DNA of 64,000 nucleotides from Rhodocyclaceae bacterium (GTDB lineage: Bacteria; Pseudomonadota; Gammaproteobacteria; Burkholderiales; Rhodocyclaceae), in contig JACAEF010000013.1 of NCBI GenBank assembly GCA_013388985.1, positions 27,711 to 91,710 of the forward strand, given 5' to 3'. How positions within the stretch are numbered: the stretch's first letter is position 1; every line of letters begins with the position of its first letter. This document shows, piece after piece, positions 1-9,577 of this stretch. The notes under the pieces are model-generated. The model saw only the letters and a program-made list of their open reading frames with translations. It did not search any database and was not told where the DNA came from. The translations under genes and the position numbers were made by a program.

Positions 1-10
1 ACGCGCCGCA

Positions 11-1572
<1,562 letters not shown>

Positions 1573-1576
<4 letters not shown>

Positions 1577-3084
1577 GCCGTGGCCCTCGTCGGCAGCACC
1601 ACGCGCAGGCGGCAGCCGGCGGCATGGTGGGCGTCGATCTCGATCAGGCCGCCGTGGTCGTTCGCGACCTGCTGCGCCATCGCGAGGCCCGTGCCGGCGT
1701 GGTGCGGCTTCGTCGAGAAGAAGGGCTCGAAGACCTTGAGGTGCAGCTCGGGCGGGATGCCGGGGCCGGTGTCCTCGACGAGGATTTCGACGCTCTCGGG
1801 CAGGGCGTGCGTCGCGATCGTCAGTTCGCGCACCTGCCGGCCCTTGGCGTTCATCGCCTCGAGCGCGTTGTCGACGAGCGCCTTGAACAGCGCGCGCAGG
1901 CGGATCGGGTAGCCCCGTACCGTCGGCAGCACGGCCTGCGGCTTCCAGTTGACGGTGACGCCGGCGGCGAGCAGGCGGCCGGTGGCGAGATCGAGCACGT
2001 CGCGCAGCAACTCGTTCGCATTGGCGGCGGTCAGCGTCTCGGTCGTCGGCTCGGGAATCGCGCGGCGCAGGGTGTCGAGCGCCGCCTGCCCGGCGGCGAG
2101 TGCCTCGCTCAATGCCGCCGAAGTCGGATCGTGCCGGCCGCGCCGCTCCGACATGGCGAGCACCGAGGCGAGCACGTTGAGCGGGCCTTCCATCTGGAAG
2201 ATCGCGGCCGAGAGGCTCTCGCGCAGCGCGCTGACGCGGTTCTCCTCGGCCATCGTCGCCTGCAGGGCGGCCATGCGCGCCTTTTCCTGCTGGGCGCGCT
2301 GGCGCGTGATCTCCTTGGCGATCAAGAGCAGGTAGAGGCTGTCCTGACGGCCGAAGAAGGCTTCGGCGCCCTCGTCGACGCTCTTCACCCACGCCCCGGT
2401 GCAGGCGAACCAGCGCGCCGGACGGCCGCCGGGCGGGTCGATGCGGATCTCGCGGTCGGCGAAGGCGAGCGCGCCGTCCTTCGCGGGCCCCAGGCCGTGG
2501 CCGAGGTCGGCGCGCACCGCGTCGAGGATCAGGCTCGCCGGCTCGGCCATGCCGAGATCGCCCATCAGCTTCTTGTATTCGTGGTTGTCGAGCACCACGC
2601 AGTCCTCGCCGTCGATCAGCGCGATGGCGAGCGGCGCGGCGTCGACCACCGACTCGATCAGCGCCTTCTGGTTACTGACCTGGCATTCGAGGCGGTGCAG
2701 CGAGGTGACGTCGCGGTGGATGCCGAGATAGTGGCCGATCCTGCCCTGCGCGTCGAGCACCGGCGTGATGAGCAGGTCGGCGAGGTATTCGGCGCCGTCC
2801 TTGCGGCGGTTCACGAGCCGGCCGCTCCAGGGAATGCCTGCGGAAATCTTCTTCCACATGTCGGCGTAGAGCGCGGTCGGCGTCGCCTTCGCGGAGAGCA
2901 TCGACTGGTTGCGGCCGACCGCCTCGGCGGCCGGAAAGCCCGTGACGCGCTCGAAGGCCGGATTCACGTAGAGGATGTTCGCCTGCGGATCGGTGATCGA
3001 GATCGCGATGTCGGCCTGCGCGACGGCCTCGCGGAACACGGGCGCGAGGACGGCCTCGCCGGCGGGTTGTTTGGCTGTACTCAT
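1573..3084 (-). CDS. nifL: Nitrogen fixation regulatory flavoprotein NifL
   Basis: NifL is the cytoplasmic anti-activator that inhibits NifA in response to oxygen and fixed nitrogen. The 503-aa protein starts with a PAS domain (about 20-140; [20 protein letters not shown], then NRRKDGAEY), which is the FAD-binding redox sensor in this family. A second PAS-like segment follows at about 150-270, then a central region and a GHKL ATPase-like domain with EDTGPGIP and GTGLAM boxes. The dimerisation segment ([10 protein letters not shown]) shows no phospho-acceptor histidine, as expected for a NifL that works by protein contact. It lies upstream of nifA with a 4-bp overlap. A GGAAAG ribosome binding site precedes the ATG. 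Confidence 0.95.
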
Positions 3085-3117
3085 AGCGTGGCTTTCCTAT
3101 CCGTTTCGACATGGCTC

Positions 3118-3133
3118 TGCACGATCCATGCCA
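3118..3133 (-). promoter_or_regulatory. Sigma-54 promoter for nifLA
   Basis: On the minus strand the sequence reads TGGCATGGATCGTGCA, with exact GG-N10-GC spacing (consensus TGGCACG-N4-TTGCW, two mismatches). It lies about 33 bp before the nifL ATG. Together with the NifA site at 3196 it suggests that nifLA is autoactivated. Confidence 0.7.
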
Positions 3134-3135
3134 CG

Positions 3136-3161
3136 AAAAGTCGGCGCTGGCGGGACGGCAC
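3136..3161 (+). repeat. 25-bp dispersed repeat, copy 2 (nifL-rnfA gap)
   Basis: A perfect consensus copy, AAAAGTCGGCGCTGGCGGGA then CGGCAC, located between the nifLA sigma-54 promoter and the NifA site. Confidence 0.92.
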
Positions 3162-3195
3162 GCAAACCCCCTGTTTGTCGCGTTTCCGACCTGTC

Positions 3196-3211
3196 TGTCG
3201 CAACTGCGACA
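3196..3211. promoter_or_regulatory. NifA upstream activator sequence
   Basis: TGTCGCAACTGCGACA is an exact TGT-N10-ACA motif and is almost fully palindromic. It lies about 108 bp upstream of the rnfA -24 element and about 63 bp upstream of the nifLA -24 element, so one site could serve both divergent promoters. Confidence 0.8.
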
Positions 3212-3303
3212 AGGGGCCTACAGCGCGGCCGGGGCCGAAAAAGTCACGCTTCGGTGCGGACTTGCGCTCTCGCGCACCAAGCTGGCGCATGCCAAAAAAC
3301 CGA

Positions 3304-3319
3304 TGGCACGGAACCTGCC
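3304..3319 (+). promoter_or_regulatory. Sigma-54 promoter for rnfABCDGEH
   Basis: TGGCACGGAACCTGCC has the complete TGGCACG -24 element and exact GG-N10-GC spacing, with CTGC in place of TTGC at -12. The expected transcript start is near 3330, just before the GGAG ribosome binding site of rnfA. Confidence 0.85.
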
Positions 3320-3346
3320 TAGAGGACGGCGGAGCGTACGAACCCG

Positions 3347-3928
3347 ATGAGCGAATACCTGATCCTTCTCGTGACGACGGCCCTCGTGAACAACGTGGTG
3401 CTGGCCAAGTTCCTCGGCCTGTGTCCGTTCATGGGCGTGTCGAAGAGCGTGGATAGCGCACTGGGCATGGGGCTCGCGACGACCTTCGTCATCACGCTCG
3501 CCTCGGCGGCGACCTGGATGCTCGAACACTGGCTGCTGGTTCCCCTCGACCTCGGCTTCCTGCGCATCCTCACCTTCATCCTCGTCATCGCCGCAACGGT
3601 GCAGTTCGTCGAGATGGTGGTGAAGAAGACCAGCCCCGAGCTCTACCGGGCACTCGGCATCTATCTCCCGCTCATCACCACCAACTGCGCGGTGCTCGGG
3701 CTGGCGCTCCTCAACGTGATGGAGAAGAGCGGCTTCGTGCACAGCATGGTGGCCGGCTTCGGCTCGGCGCTCGGCTTCACGCTGGTGCTCTTGATCTTCG
3801 CCGGCCTGCGCGAACGGCTGGCGCTCGCGCGCGTGCCCGCGACCTTCGCCGGCGCGCCGATCGGCTTCGTGCTGGCGAGCCTCTTGGCGCTCGCCTTCAT
3901 GGGTTTCTCGGGGCTGAATTTCAAATGA
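3347..3928 (+). CDS. rnfA: Electron transport complex subunit RnfA
   Basis: This is an integral membrane subunit of the Rnf complex, which couples ion motive force to reduction of ferredoxin or flavodoxin for nitrogenase. The 193-aa protein has about six TM helices and typical RnfA stretches ([20 protein letters not shown] near the N-terminus, ITTNCAVLG in the middle). The family is 190-193 aa, so it is full length. A GGAG ribosome binding site lies 12 nt upstream. It is the first gene of an operon with 4-10 bp overlaps, transcribed from a sigma-54/NifA promoter, which marks this as the nif-linked (Rnf1-type) complex. Confidence 0.96.
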   Translation: MSEYLILLVTTALVNNVVLAKFLGLCPFMGVSKSVDSALGMGLATTFVITLASAATWMLEHWLLVPLDLGFLRILTFILVIAATVQFVEMVVKKTSPELYRALGIYLPLITTNCAVLGLALLNVMEKSGFVHSMVAGFGSALGFTLVLLIFAGLRERLALARVPATFAGAPIGFVLASLLALAFMGFSGLNFK

Positions 3929-4467
3929 TCGCGGCGATCCTCTCCCTCACCGTCCTCGGCATCCTCCTGGGCTTCGGCCTCGGCTTCGCGGCCAGGAAGT
4001 TCGCCGTCGAGGCGGATGCCAACGTCGCCGCCATCGAGGCGCTGATGCCCGGCTCGAACTGCGGGCAGTGCGGCTACCCCGGCTGCCCCGGCGCGGCGGC
4101 CGCCATCGCGAAGGGCGAGGCGCCGCCGACGATCTGCCCGCCCGGCGGCAAGGCGCTCGTCGAGGCGCTCGCGAAACTCTTGGGCATCGGCGTGGATCTG
4201 TCGGCCGTCGCCGACGAGGGGCCGAAGATCGCCGTCGTGCAGGAGGAAATCTGCATCGGCTGCTGCCGCTGCCTCAAGGAATGCCCGACCGATGCCATCG
4301 TCGGCGCCGCCAAGCAGATCCACAGCGTGCTGCGCGAGGCCTGCACCGGCTGCGCCAAGTGCATCGACCGCTGCCCGACTGAGGCGCTCAGGATGGAACC
4401 CGTGCCGGTCACCCTCCAGCACTGGGTCTGGCCCAAACCTCGACAGGATGCGCCGGCATGGGCCTGA
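3925..4467 (+). CDS. rnfB: Electron transport complex subunit RnfB
   Basis: RnfB is the ferredoxin-like iron-sulfur subunit. The 180-aa protein has one N-terminal TM helix (about 1-25), a four-cysteine cluster domain starting at [11 protein letters not shown] (about 50) and ending at C of TICPPGG, then two [4Fe-4S] motifs, [12 protein letters not shown] and [12 protein letters not shown] (about 110-150). All cysteines are present. It overlaps rnfA by 4 bp and rnfC by 10 bp, consistent with coupled translation. Confidence 0.96.
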   Translation: MIAAILSLTVLGILLGFGLGFAARKFAVEADANVAAIEALMPGSNCGQCGYPGCPGAAAAIAKGEAPPTICPPGGKALVEALAKLLGIGVDLSAVADEGPKIAVVQEEICIGCCRCLKECPTDAIVGAAKQIHSVLREACTGCAKCIDRCPTEALRMEPVPVTLQHWVWPKPRQDAPAWA

Positions 4468-5972
4468 TGGAAAAGTTTCTTGCGCTGATCGAACCGGCGC
4501 ACTGGGGCGTGCATCCGGACGACCGCAAGCGCCCCGCCGCCGACGCGCCCGTGCGCGCGCTGCCGCTGCCCGAACGCCTTTACGTGCCCTTGCAGCAGCA
4601 CATCGGCGCGGCCGCGCGGCCCATCGTGCTTGCGGGGCAGAAGGTGAAGAAGGGGCAACTCATCGCCGAGGCGCAGGGCGCGACCTCCGCCGCGATCCAC
4701 GCGCCGACCTCGGGAATAGTGACCGCCATCGGCGAGGTCACCGCGCCGCATCCCTCGGGGCTGCCCGTCGCCGCGATCGTCGTCGAGGCCGACGGCGAGG
4801 ACGCATGGATCGAGACGGAGTCCGTCGATCCCTTCGCGCTGCCGCCGCAGGAGATCGCGCGGCGCGTCGCCGCCGCCGGCGTGGTGGGCCTGGGCGGCGC
4901 GACCTTCCCCTCGGCGCTCAAGCTCGGTCTCGGCCTCAAGGCGAAGATCCACACGCTGATCGTCAACGGCGGCGAGTGCGAACCCTATCTTTCCTGCGAC
5001 GACCGGCTGATGCGCGACCGCGCGCCGGAAATCGTCGATGGCATCCGTTTGATGCTCGTCGCCACCGGCGCGCAAAAGGCGCTCGTCGGCATCGAGGACA
5101 ACAAGCCCGAGGCGATCGCCGCGATGGCCGCCGCCGCGCGCCCGTTCCGCGAGATCGAGGTGAGGCCGGTGCCGGCGCGTTACCCGATGGGCTCGGAGAA
5201 GCACCTGTTTTCGGAGCTCACCGGCATGGAAGTGCCCGCCGACGGCCGCACCACCGACCTCGGCGCGCTGGTGCACAACGTCGGCACGGCCTTCGCGGTG
5301 CATGAGGCCTTGCGCCACGGCCGGCCGCTCGTCGAGCGCCTCGTCACCGTCAATGGCGGCGCCGTCGCCTTTCCCGGCAACATCCGCGTGCCGGTCGGCG
5401 CGCTCGTCGAGGAGGTGCTCGCCTTCGCCGGCCTCAAGGAAGAGCCCGCGCGGCTGGTGATGGGCGGGCCGATGATGGGCAGCCTGTTGCCGCACGCGCG
5501 CGTACCGGTCGTCAAGGGCACGAGCGGGGTTCTCGCGCTGACGGCGAACGAGGCCGCCGCCCACGCCCCCGGCCCCTGCATCCGCTGTTCCTCATGCGTG
5601 CGCGCCTGCCCGGTCGGGCTCCTGCCGCTCGAGATGTCGGCACGCATCGCCGCCGGGGCGCTTTCCGCCGCCGTCGATCTCGGCCTCAAGGACTGCATCG
5701 CCTGCGGCTGCTGCGCCTATGTCTGCCCGTCGCGCATTCCACTGGTGCAGTATTTCAACCACGCCAAGGGCGAACTCGCCGCGCAAAGCCGCGCGCAATT
5801 GAGGAACGAGGCCGCCAAGCGGCTTGCCGCGGCGCGCGCCGAACGCCTCGAACGCGAGGCGAAGGAAAAGGCCGAGGCTGCCCTCCGCCGCAAGGCCGAA
5901 CGCATGGCGCAAAAAGCCGCCGAGGCCGCCGCCGCGGCCGGCAAGACGCCGGAAAGCGAGGCGACGGCATGA
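4458..5972 (+). CDS. rnfC: Electron transport complex subunit RnfC
   Basis: RnfC is the peripheral subunit that carries the nucleotide/FMN-binding fold and two [4Fe-4S] clusters. The 504-aa protein has a flavin-binding region with GLGGATFPSALKL and NGGECEPYLSCDDRL (about 140-180), and cluster motifs CIRCSSCVRACP and CIACGCCAYVCP (about 375-425). The C-terminus (about 440-504) is a charged, Ala-rich helical tail of EAR/AEAA character, variable in this family. It ends in an ATGA overlap with rnfD. Confidence 0.95.
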   Translation: MGLMEKFLALIEPAHWGVHPDDRKRPAADAPVRALPLPERLYVPLQQHIGAAARPIVLAGQKVKKGQLIAEAQGATSAAIHAPTSGIVTAIGEVTAPHPSGLPVAAIVVEADGEDAWIETESVDPFALPPQEIARRVAAAGVVGLGGATFPSALKLGLGLKAKIHTLIVNGGECEPYLSCDDRLMRDRAPEIVDGIRLMLVATGAQKALVGIEDNKPEAIAAMAAAARPFREIEVRPVPARYPMGSEKHLFSELTGMEVPADGRTTDLGALVHNVGTAFAVHEALRHGRPLVERLVTVNGGAVAFPGNIRVPVGALVEEVLAFAGLKEEPARLVMGGPMMGSLLPHARVPVVKGTSGVLALTANEAAAHAPGPCIRCSSCVRACPVGLLPLEMSARIAAGALSAAVDLGLKDCIACGCCAYVCPSRIPLVQYFNHAKGELAAQSRAQLRNEAAKRLAAARAERLEREAKEKAEAALRRKAERMAQKAAEAAAAAGKTPESEATA

Positions 5973-7033
5973 GCGCGCAAATCCTGACCGCCGCGCCGCT
6001 CGCGTCGCCACACGCCCACGCGGGCGGCGGCGTCTCGCTCGTCATGGCCAAGGTCATGCTCGCGCTCGCCCCGGCGACGCTCTACGGCTTCTGGCTCTAC
6101 GGCTGGCCGGCCGTGCATCTGTGGTGGATCACCGTGCTCGCCGCGCTGTTCGGCGAGGCCTTCTGCCTGCGGCTCATGCGCAGGCCCGCCCTGCCGGCGC
6201 TGAAGGACGGCTCGGCGGCGCTCACCGGCTGGCTGCTCGCGCTCTCCTTGCCGCCCTGGGCCCCCGCCTGGCTCGGCGCGCTCGGCGGCCTATTCGCCAC
6301 CGTCGTCGCCAAGCAGATGTTCGGCGGCCTCGGCCAGAATCTCTTCAACCCGGCGATGGTGGCGCGCGTCGCGCTTTTGATCTCCTTCCCGGTCGCCATG
6401 ACGCAATGGGTCGCGCCGCTGCCGCTCGGTTCGACGGGCGCGCCGGATTTCGTGCAGGGCCTGCGCATCGTTTTGAACGGCATCCCGAACCTCGACGCGG
6501 TTGCCAGTGCCTCGCTGCTGGGCTTCGCCAAGACCGAACTCTCGCGGGGCATCGACCTGCTGCACACGACCGTCCCCGCGCTCTCCTTCGTCGGCGAGCG
6601 CGCCGGCAGCCTGGGCGAGACCTCGGCGCTCTTGATCGCCGCGGGCGGCCTCGCGCTCGTCTGGCTGCGCGTCATCTCCTGGCACATTCCCGTCGCCATG
6701 CTCGCCGGCCTCGCCATTCCGGCGCTCGTTGCCCACGCCGCCGACCCGGCGCGCTACCTCGCGGCGCCAACGCATCTCCTGTCGGGCGCGGCGATGCTCG
6801 GCGCCTTCTTCATCGCCACCGACTACGTCACCTCGCCCAACACGCGCCTCGGCCAGCTGATCTTCGGCGCGGGCTGCGGCTTCCTGACCTGGGTGATCCG
6901 CACCTATGGCGGCTATCCCGAAGGCGTCGCCTTCGCGGTGCTGCTGATGAACGCGGCCACGCCCGCCATCGACCGCCTCGTCCGCCCGCGCATCTACGGC
7001 CGCGACCGGCGCGGCAAGCCGCTGGAGACGTGA
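5969..7033 (+). CDS. rnfD: Electron transport complex subunit RnfD
   Basis: RnfD is a polytopic membrane subunit, normally carrying a covalent FMN. The ORF track extends upstream out of the true frame start; MSAQILTAAP at 5969 overlaps the rnfC stop and gives 354 aa, normal for the family. Features include many TM helices, the motif KQMFGGLGQNLFNPAMVARV (about 110-130), typical of RnfD/NqrB, and ATDYVTSPNT (about 280). I could not assign the flavinylated threonine with confidence. Confidence 0.94.
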   Translation: MSAQILTAAPLASPHAHAGGGVSLVMAKVMLALAPATLYGFWLYGWPAVHLWWITVLAALFGEAFCLRLMRRPALPALKDGSAALTGWLLALSLPPWAPAWLGALGGLFATVVAKQMFGGLGQNLFNPAMVARVALLISFPVAMTQWVAPLPLGSTGAPDFVQGLRIVLNGIPNLDAVASASLLGFAKTELSRGIDLLHTTVPALSFVGERAGSLGETSALLIAAGGLALVWLRVISWHIPVAMLAGLAIPALVAHAADPARYLAAPTHLLSGAAMLGAFFIATDYVTSPNTRLGQLIFGAGCGFLTWVIRTYGGYPEGVAFAVLLMNAATPAIDRLVRPRIYGRDRRGKPLET

Positions 7034-7035
7034 GC

Positions 7036-7674
7036 ATGGATCTCGCCCTCCTGCGCGACAAGCTTGCCTATCAGGGCCTCTCGCTCGGCGCGGTGGCCAT
7101 GCTGTGCGCCGCCGCGCTCGTCGTCGGCAACCGCCTGACGCGCGAAGGCATCGCCAAGGCCGAGGCCGCCGACCTCGCCGCTTCGCTGGCCCAGGTGCTG
7201 CCCGCCGGCAGCAGCGACAACGACCTGTTGAACGATACGGTGAAAGTCGGCGCTGGCAAGACGGCATCCGGAGCCGACGCCGGCGGGACGGCGCCCGCGG
7301 TCACCGTGTATCGCGCCCGCAAGGAAGGCAAGGTCACCGGCGCGGTATTCCGCATGGCGGCGCGCGGCTACGCGGGCGACATCGTCGTGCTGATGGGCGT
7401 CGATACGCAGGGGCGGCTCCTCGGCGCGCGCGTCGTCAAGCATGCCGAGACGCCGGGGCTCGGCGACAAGATCGAGCCCGCCAAGTCGAAGTGGATTCTC
7501 GATTTCGACGGCAAGTCGCTCAACGACCCGCCCGCCGAGAAATGGGCGGTGAAGAAGGATGGCGGCGTCTTCGACCAGTTCGCCGGCGCGACGATCACGC
7601 CGCGCGCGGTCGTCAAGGCCGTCAAGAGCGGCCTCGAATTCTTCGCCGCGCACCGCGAGGAGATCCTGCAATGA
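7036..7674 (+). CDS. rnfG: Electron transport complex subunit RnfG, with repeat-encoded insertion
   Basis: RnfG is the periplasm-facing subunit with covalent FMN. The 212-aa protein has an N-terminal membrane anchor (about 10-35) and the flavinylation motif FAGATITPRAV (about 180), where the second Thr of GATIT is the family attachment residue. Start MDLALLRDKL follows the rnfD stop by 2 bp. Residues about 69-88 (KVGAGKTASGADAGGTAPAV) are encoded by a copy of the dispersed repeat followed by a second, degenerate partial copy, so this segment is probably an acquired insertion before the conserved FMN domain. Confidence 0.93.
   Translation: MDLALLRDKLAYQGLSLGAVAMLCAAALVVGNRLTREGIAKAEAADLAASLAQVLPAGSSDNDLLNDTVKVGAGKTASGADAGGTAPAVTVYRARKEGKVTGAVFRMAARGYAGDIVVLMGVDTQGRLLGARVVKHAETPGLGDKIEPAKSKWILDFDGKSLNDPPAEKWAVKKDGGVFDQFAGATITPRAVVKAVKSGLEFFAAHREEILQ
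7242..7266 (+). repeat. 25-bp dispersed repeat, copy 3 (inside rnfG)
   Basis: GAAAGTCGGCGCTGGCAAGA then CGGCA, two mismatches to consensus. It is translated as KVGAGKTA. A partial second copy (GCCGACGCCGGCGGGACGGC) follows at about 7273-7292. Confidence 0.82.
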
Positions 7675-8345
7675 GCATCCGCCGGCATGTCAAGGAAGGT
7701 CTGTGGCATAACAACGTCGTCTTCAGTCAGCTGCTGGCGCTGTGCCCGACGCTGGCCGTCACCACCAGCGGCACCAACGGCCTCGGCATGGGGCTGGCCA
7801 CCACCGCCGTGCTCCTCGTCTCGAACATCCTCGTCTCCCTGATCCGCAACTTCGTCAGCCGCGAGGTGCGCATCCCCGTCTTCGTCGTCGTCATCGCCAC
7901 GCTGGTGACGCTCGTCGACCTCTCGCTCAACGCCTGGCTGCACGATCTCTACAAGGTGCTCGGCCTGTTCATCGCGCTGATCGTCGTGAATTGCGCGATC
8001 CTCGGCCGCGCCGAAGCCTTCGCCTCGAAAGCGCCGGTGCGCGAGGCCGCCCTCGACGGCCTGTTCATGGGCCTCGGCTTCACCCTCGCGCTCACCGTCA
8101 TCGGCCTCGTGCGCGAACTCCTGGGCAGCGGCACGCTGTTCGCGCAGGCGAGCCTCTTGCTCGGCCCGAGCTTCGCCTTCCTCGAAACGACGGTGGTCAA
8201 GGACTTCAACGGCGCGCTGATGATGATCCTGCCGCCCGGCGGATTCCTCGCGCTGGGCGTTCTGCTCGCCGCCAAGCGCGTGCTCGACGCGCGTCTCGCG
8301 GCGCGCCGTCCCGCCGGCGCCGACCTGGCCGCGGAGGCCGCGTAA
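7671..8345 (+). CDS. rnfE: Electron transport complex subunit RnfE
   Basis: RnfE is a six-TM membrane subunit homologous to RnfA. The 224-aa protein shows LWHNNVVFSQLLALCPTLAV (about 10-30) and the conserved LIVVNCAILGRAEAFASK (about 100-120). It overlaps rnfG by 4 bp (ATGA). The extreme C-terminus, RRPAGADLAAEAA, is encoded over a degenerate match to the dispersed repeat (8303-8327). Confidence 0.95.
   Translation: MSIRRHVKEGLWHNNVVFSQLLALCPTLAVTTSGTNGLGMGLATTAVLLVSNILVSLIRNFVSREVRIPVFVVVIATLVTLVDLSLNAWLHDLYKVLGLFIALIVVNCAILGRAEAFASKAPVREAALDGLFMGLGFTLALTVIGLVRELLGSGTLFAQASLLLGPSFAFLETTVVKDFNGALMMILPPGGFLALGVLLAAKRVLDARLAARRPAGADLAAEAA
8303..8327 (-). repeat. Degenerate dispersed-repeat match (3' end of rnfE)
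   Basis: On the plus strand, GCGCCGTCCCGCCGGCGCCG then ACCTG; compare GTGCCGTCCCGCCAGCGCCG then ACTTT. It lies in the non-conserved RnfE tail and could be a decayed copy or chance in GC-rich sequence. Confidence 0.4.
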
Positions 8346-8621
8346 ATGCAGATCGGCGTCGCCTACGCCGAGCCGGGCAACCAGATCTGGCTCACCCTCG
8401 AGGTGCCCGAGGAAACCACGGTGCGCGAGGCCATCGAGCGCTCGGGCATCCTCCGGCAGTTCCCGCACATCGATCTCGCGACGCAGAAGGTCGGCATCTT
8501 CGGCAGGCTCGTCAAGCTCGAGACTCCCTTGCGCGCCGGCGACCGCGTCGAAATCTACCGCGCGATCATTTGCGACCCGCAGACCGTGCCGCGCAAGGAC
8601 GGCGCCAGCGAGGCCGATTAG
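8346..8621 (+). CDS. rnfH: RnfH family ubiquitin-fold protein
   Basis: This small 91-aa protein has a beta-grasp (ubiquitin/ThiS-like) fold, inferred from family signatures VEVAYA-like start (IGVAYAEPG), TVREAIERSG and VGIFGRLVKLETPLRAGDRVEIYR. RnfH proteins accompany nif-linked rnf operons in Azotobacter- and Rhodobacter-type clusters; the molecular role is poorly defined. It begins one base after the rnfE stop and ends the operon with TAG. Confidence 0.92.
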   Translation: MQIGVAYAEPGNQIWLTLEVPEETTVREAIERSGILRQFPHIDLATQKVGIFGRLVKLETPLRAGDRVEIYRAIICDPQTVPRKDGASEAD

Positions 8622-8803
8622 CCAAGCGCGCCGCTCGAGCGTCTCTCAGTCGGACGGTGGCGCAGCGATACGGCTCATCGTCATGTTGGCCACCCAGCGG
8701 CATCAGGGTCACACCCAACCACTTATATATAGAAGGTGCTTGACCGCATTGGCACATGGCAGCGGCCACACGGTAAGCACGGCTGGCGTATGATCACATT
8801 CTT

Positions 8804-8851
8804 ATGAGTACGAATTTTCCGAGACCGTTTGAGGCCTTGGGTTGCGATTAG
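8804..8851 (+). other. Leader of the EAL gene interrupted by an amber codon
   Basis: ATG at 8804 opens MSTNFPRPFEALGCD and then meets TAG at 8849-8851. The same frame continues CRKAGPLGFEFTMAFQPI into the EAL domain. The Cys-containing leader flanking the stop suggests that the ancestral protein started here and that one codon (for example CAG or GAG) mutated to TAG. Upstream, 8622-8803 shows no gene; it contains an AT-rich patch (ACTTATATATAGAAGG) that may be promoter sequence. Confidence 0.6.
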
Positions 8852-8869
8852 TGTCGCAAGGCTGGCCCC

Positions 8870-9577
8870 TTGGGATTCGAGTTCACGATGGCGTTCCAGC
8901 CCATCATGGACATTGAGACTGGCCAGCCCTTCGCTTATGAAGCTCTGGTGCGCGGTCTCAATGGAGAGGGGGCTGGAGCGATCCTGGCCCAGGTCAATGA
9001 CAGCAACCGCTACCGTTTCGATCAGTCATGCCGGGTTAAAGCCATCGAACTGGCTGCACAATTGGGCTTGCACCGCATACCCGATTGCCACTTGAGCATC
9101 AATTTTCTGCCGAACGCGATCTATCGGCCGGAAACATGCATCCGATCGACGCTCGAAGCCTGCGACCGCTTCGGTTTTCCCAAAGAACGCCTGATGTTCG
9201 AGGTTGCCGAAGGCGAGCGCGTCGATAGTTTCAGCCACCTGATCAATATCTTTTCTTTCTATCGTCGCAGTGGTTTCTTCACGGCCATCGATGATTTCGG
9301 TGCAGGCTATTCCGGCCTCAATTTGCTGGCCGAATTCCAGCCGCATGTCATCAAGATCGACATGGAGCTGGTGCGCGGTATCGATCAGAGCCAGCCGCGT
9401 GTTGCCATTGTCGCAGCAATCGTGCAAATGGCTGTACAGTTGGGGATTACCGTCGTAGCCGAGGGGATCGAGAATGCGGCCGAGCGCGATGCCCTGCACA
9501 GGCTGGGTATCCGCTACCAGCAAGGTTACTTTTTCGCTCGTCCTGTGGTCGGTGCCTTGCCTCTGAACAAGCTCTGA
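8870..9577 (+). CDS. EAL-domain cyclic-di-GMP phosphodiesterase (N-terminus interrupted)
   Basis: This predicted cytosolic enzyme hydrolyses c-di-GMP to pGpG. It is a stand-alone EAL domain of 235 aa with apparently complete catalytic residues: YEALVRG, the Asn of SINFLP, the Glu of MFEVAEGE, the DD pair in AIDDFGAGYSG, Lys of IKIDM, Glu of VAEGIE and Gln of QQGYFFARP. Initiation is uncertain: the natural leader from 8804 is broken by TAG, so the track start is a TTG at 8870 and the first internal ATG is 8888. No sensor domain is attached. The 3' end overlaps the convergent ATPase gene by 52 bp. Confidence 0.85.
   Translation: MGFEFTMAFQPIMDIETGQPFAYEALVRGLNGEGAGAILAQVNDSNRYRFDQSCRVKAIELAAQLGLHRIPDCHLSINFLPNAIYRPETCIRSTLEACDRFGFPKERLMFEVAEGERVDSFSHLINIFSFYRRSGFFTAIDDFGAGYSGLNLLAEFQPHVIKIDMELVRGIDQSQPRVAIVAAIVQMAVQLGITVVAEGIENAAERDALHRLGIRYQQGYFFARPVVGALPLNKL

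Noticed and set aside
3218-3742. 174-aa minus ORF over the rnfA start
   Set aside because: Overlaps the rnf promoter and rnfA antisense; no ribosome binding site or domain.
8725-8765. Sigma-54 promoter before the EAL gene (TTGGCACATGGCAGC)
   Set aside because: A TGGCAC is present but the downstream GC does not fall at the required 10-base spacing.
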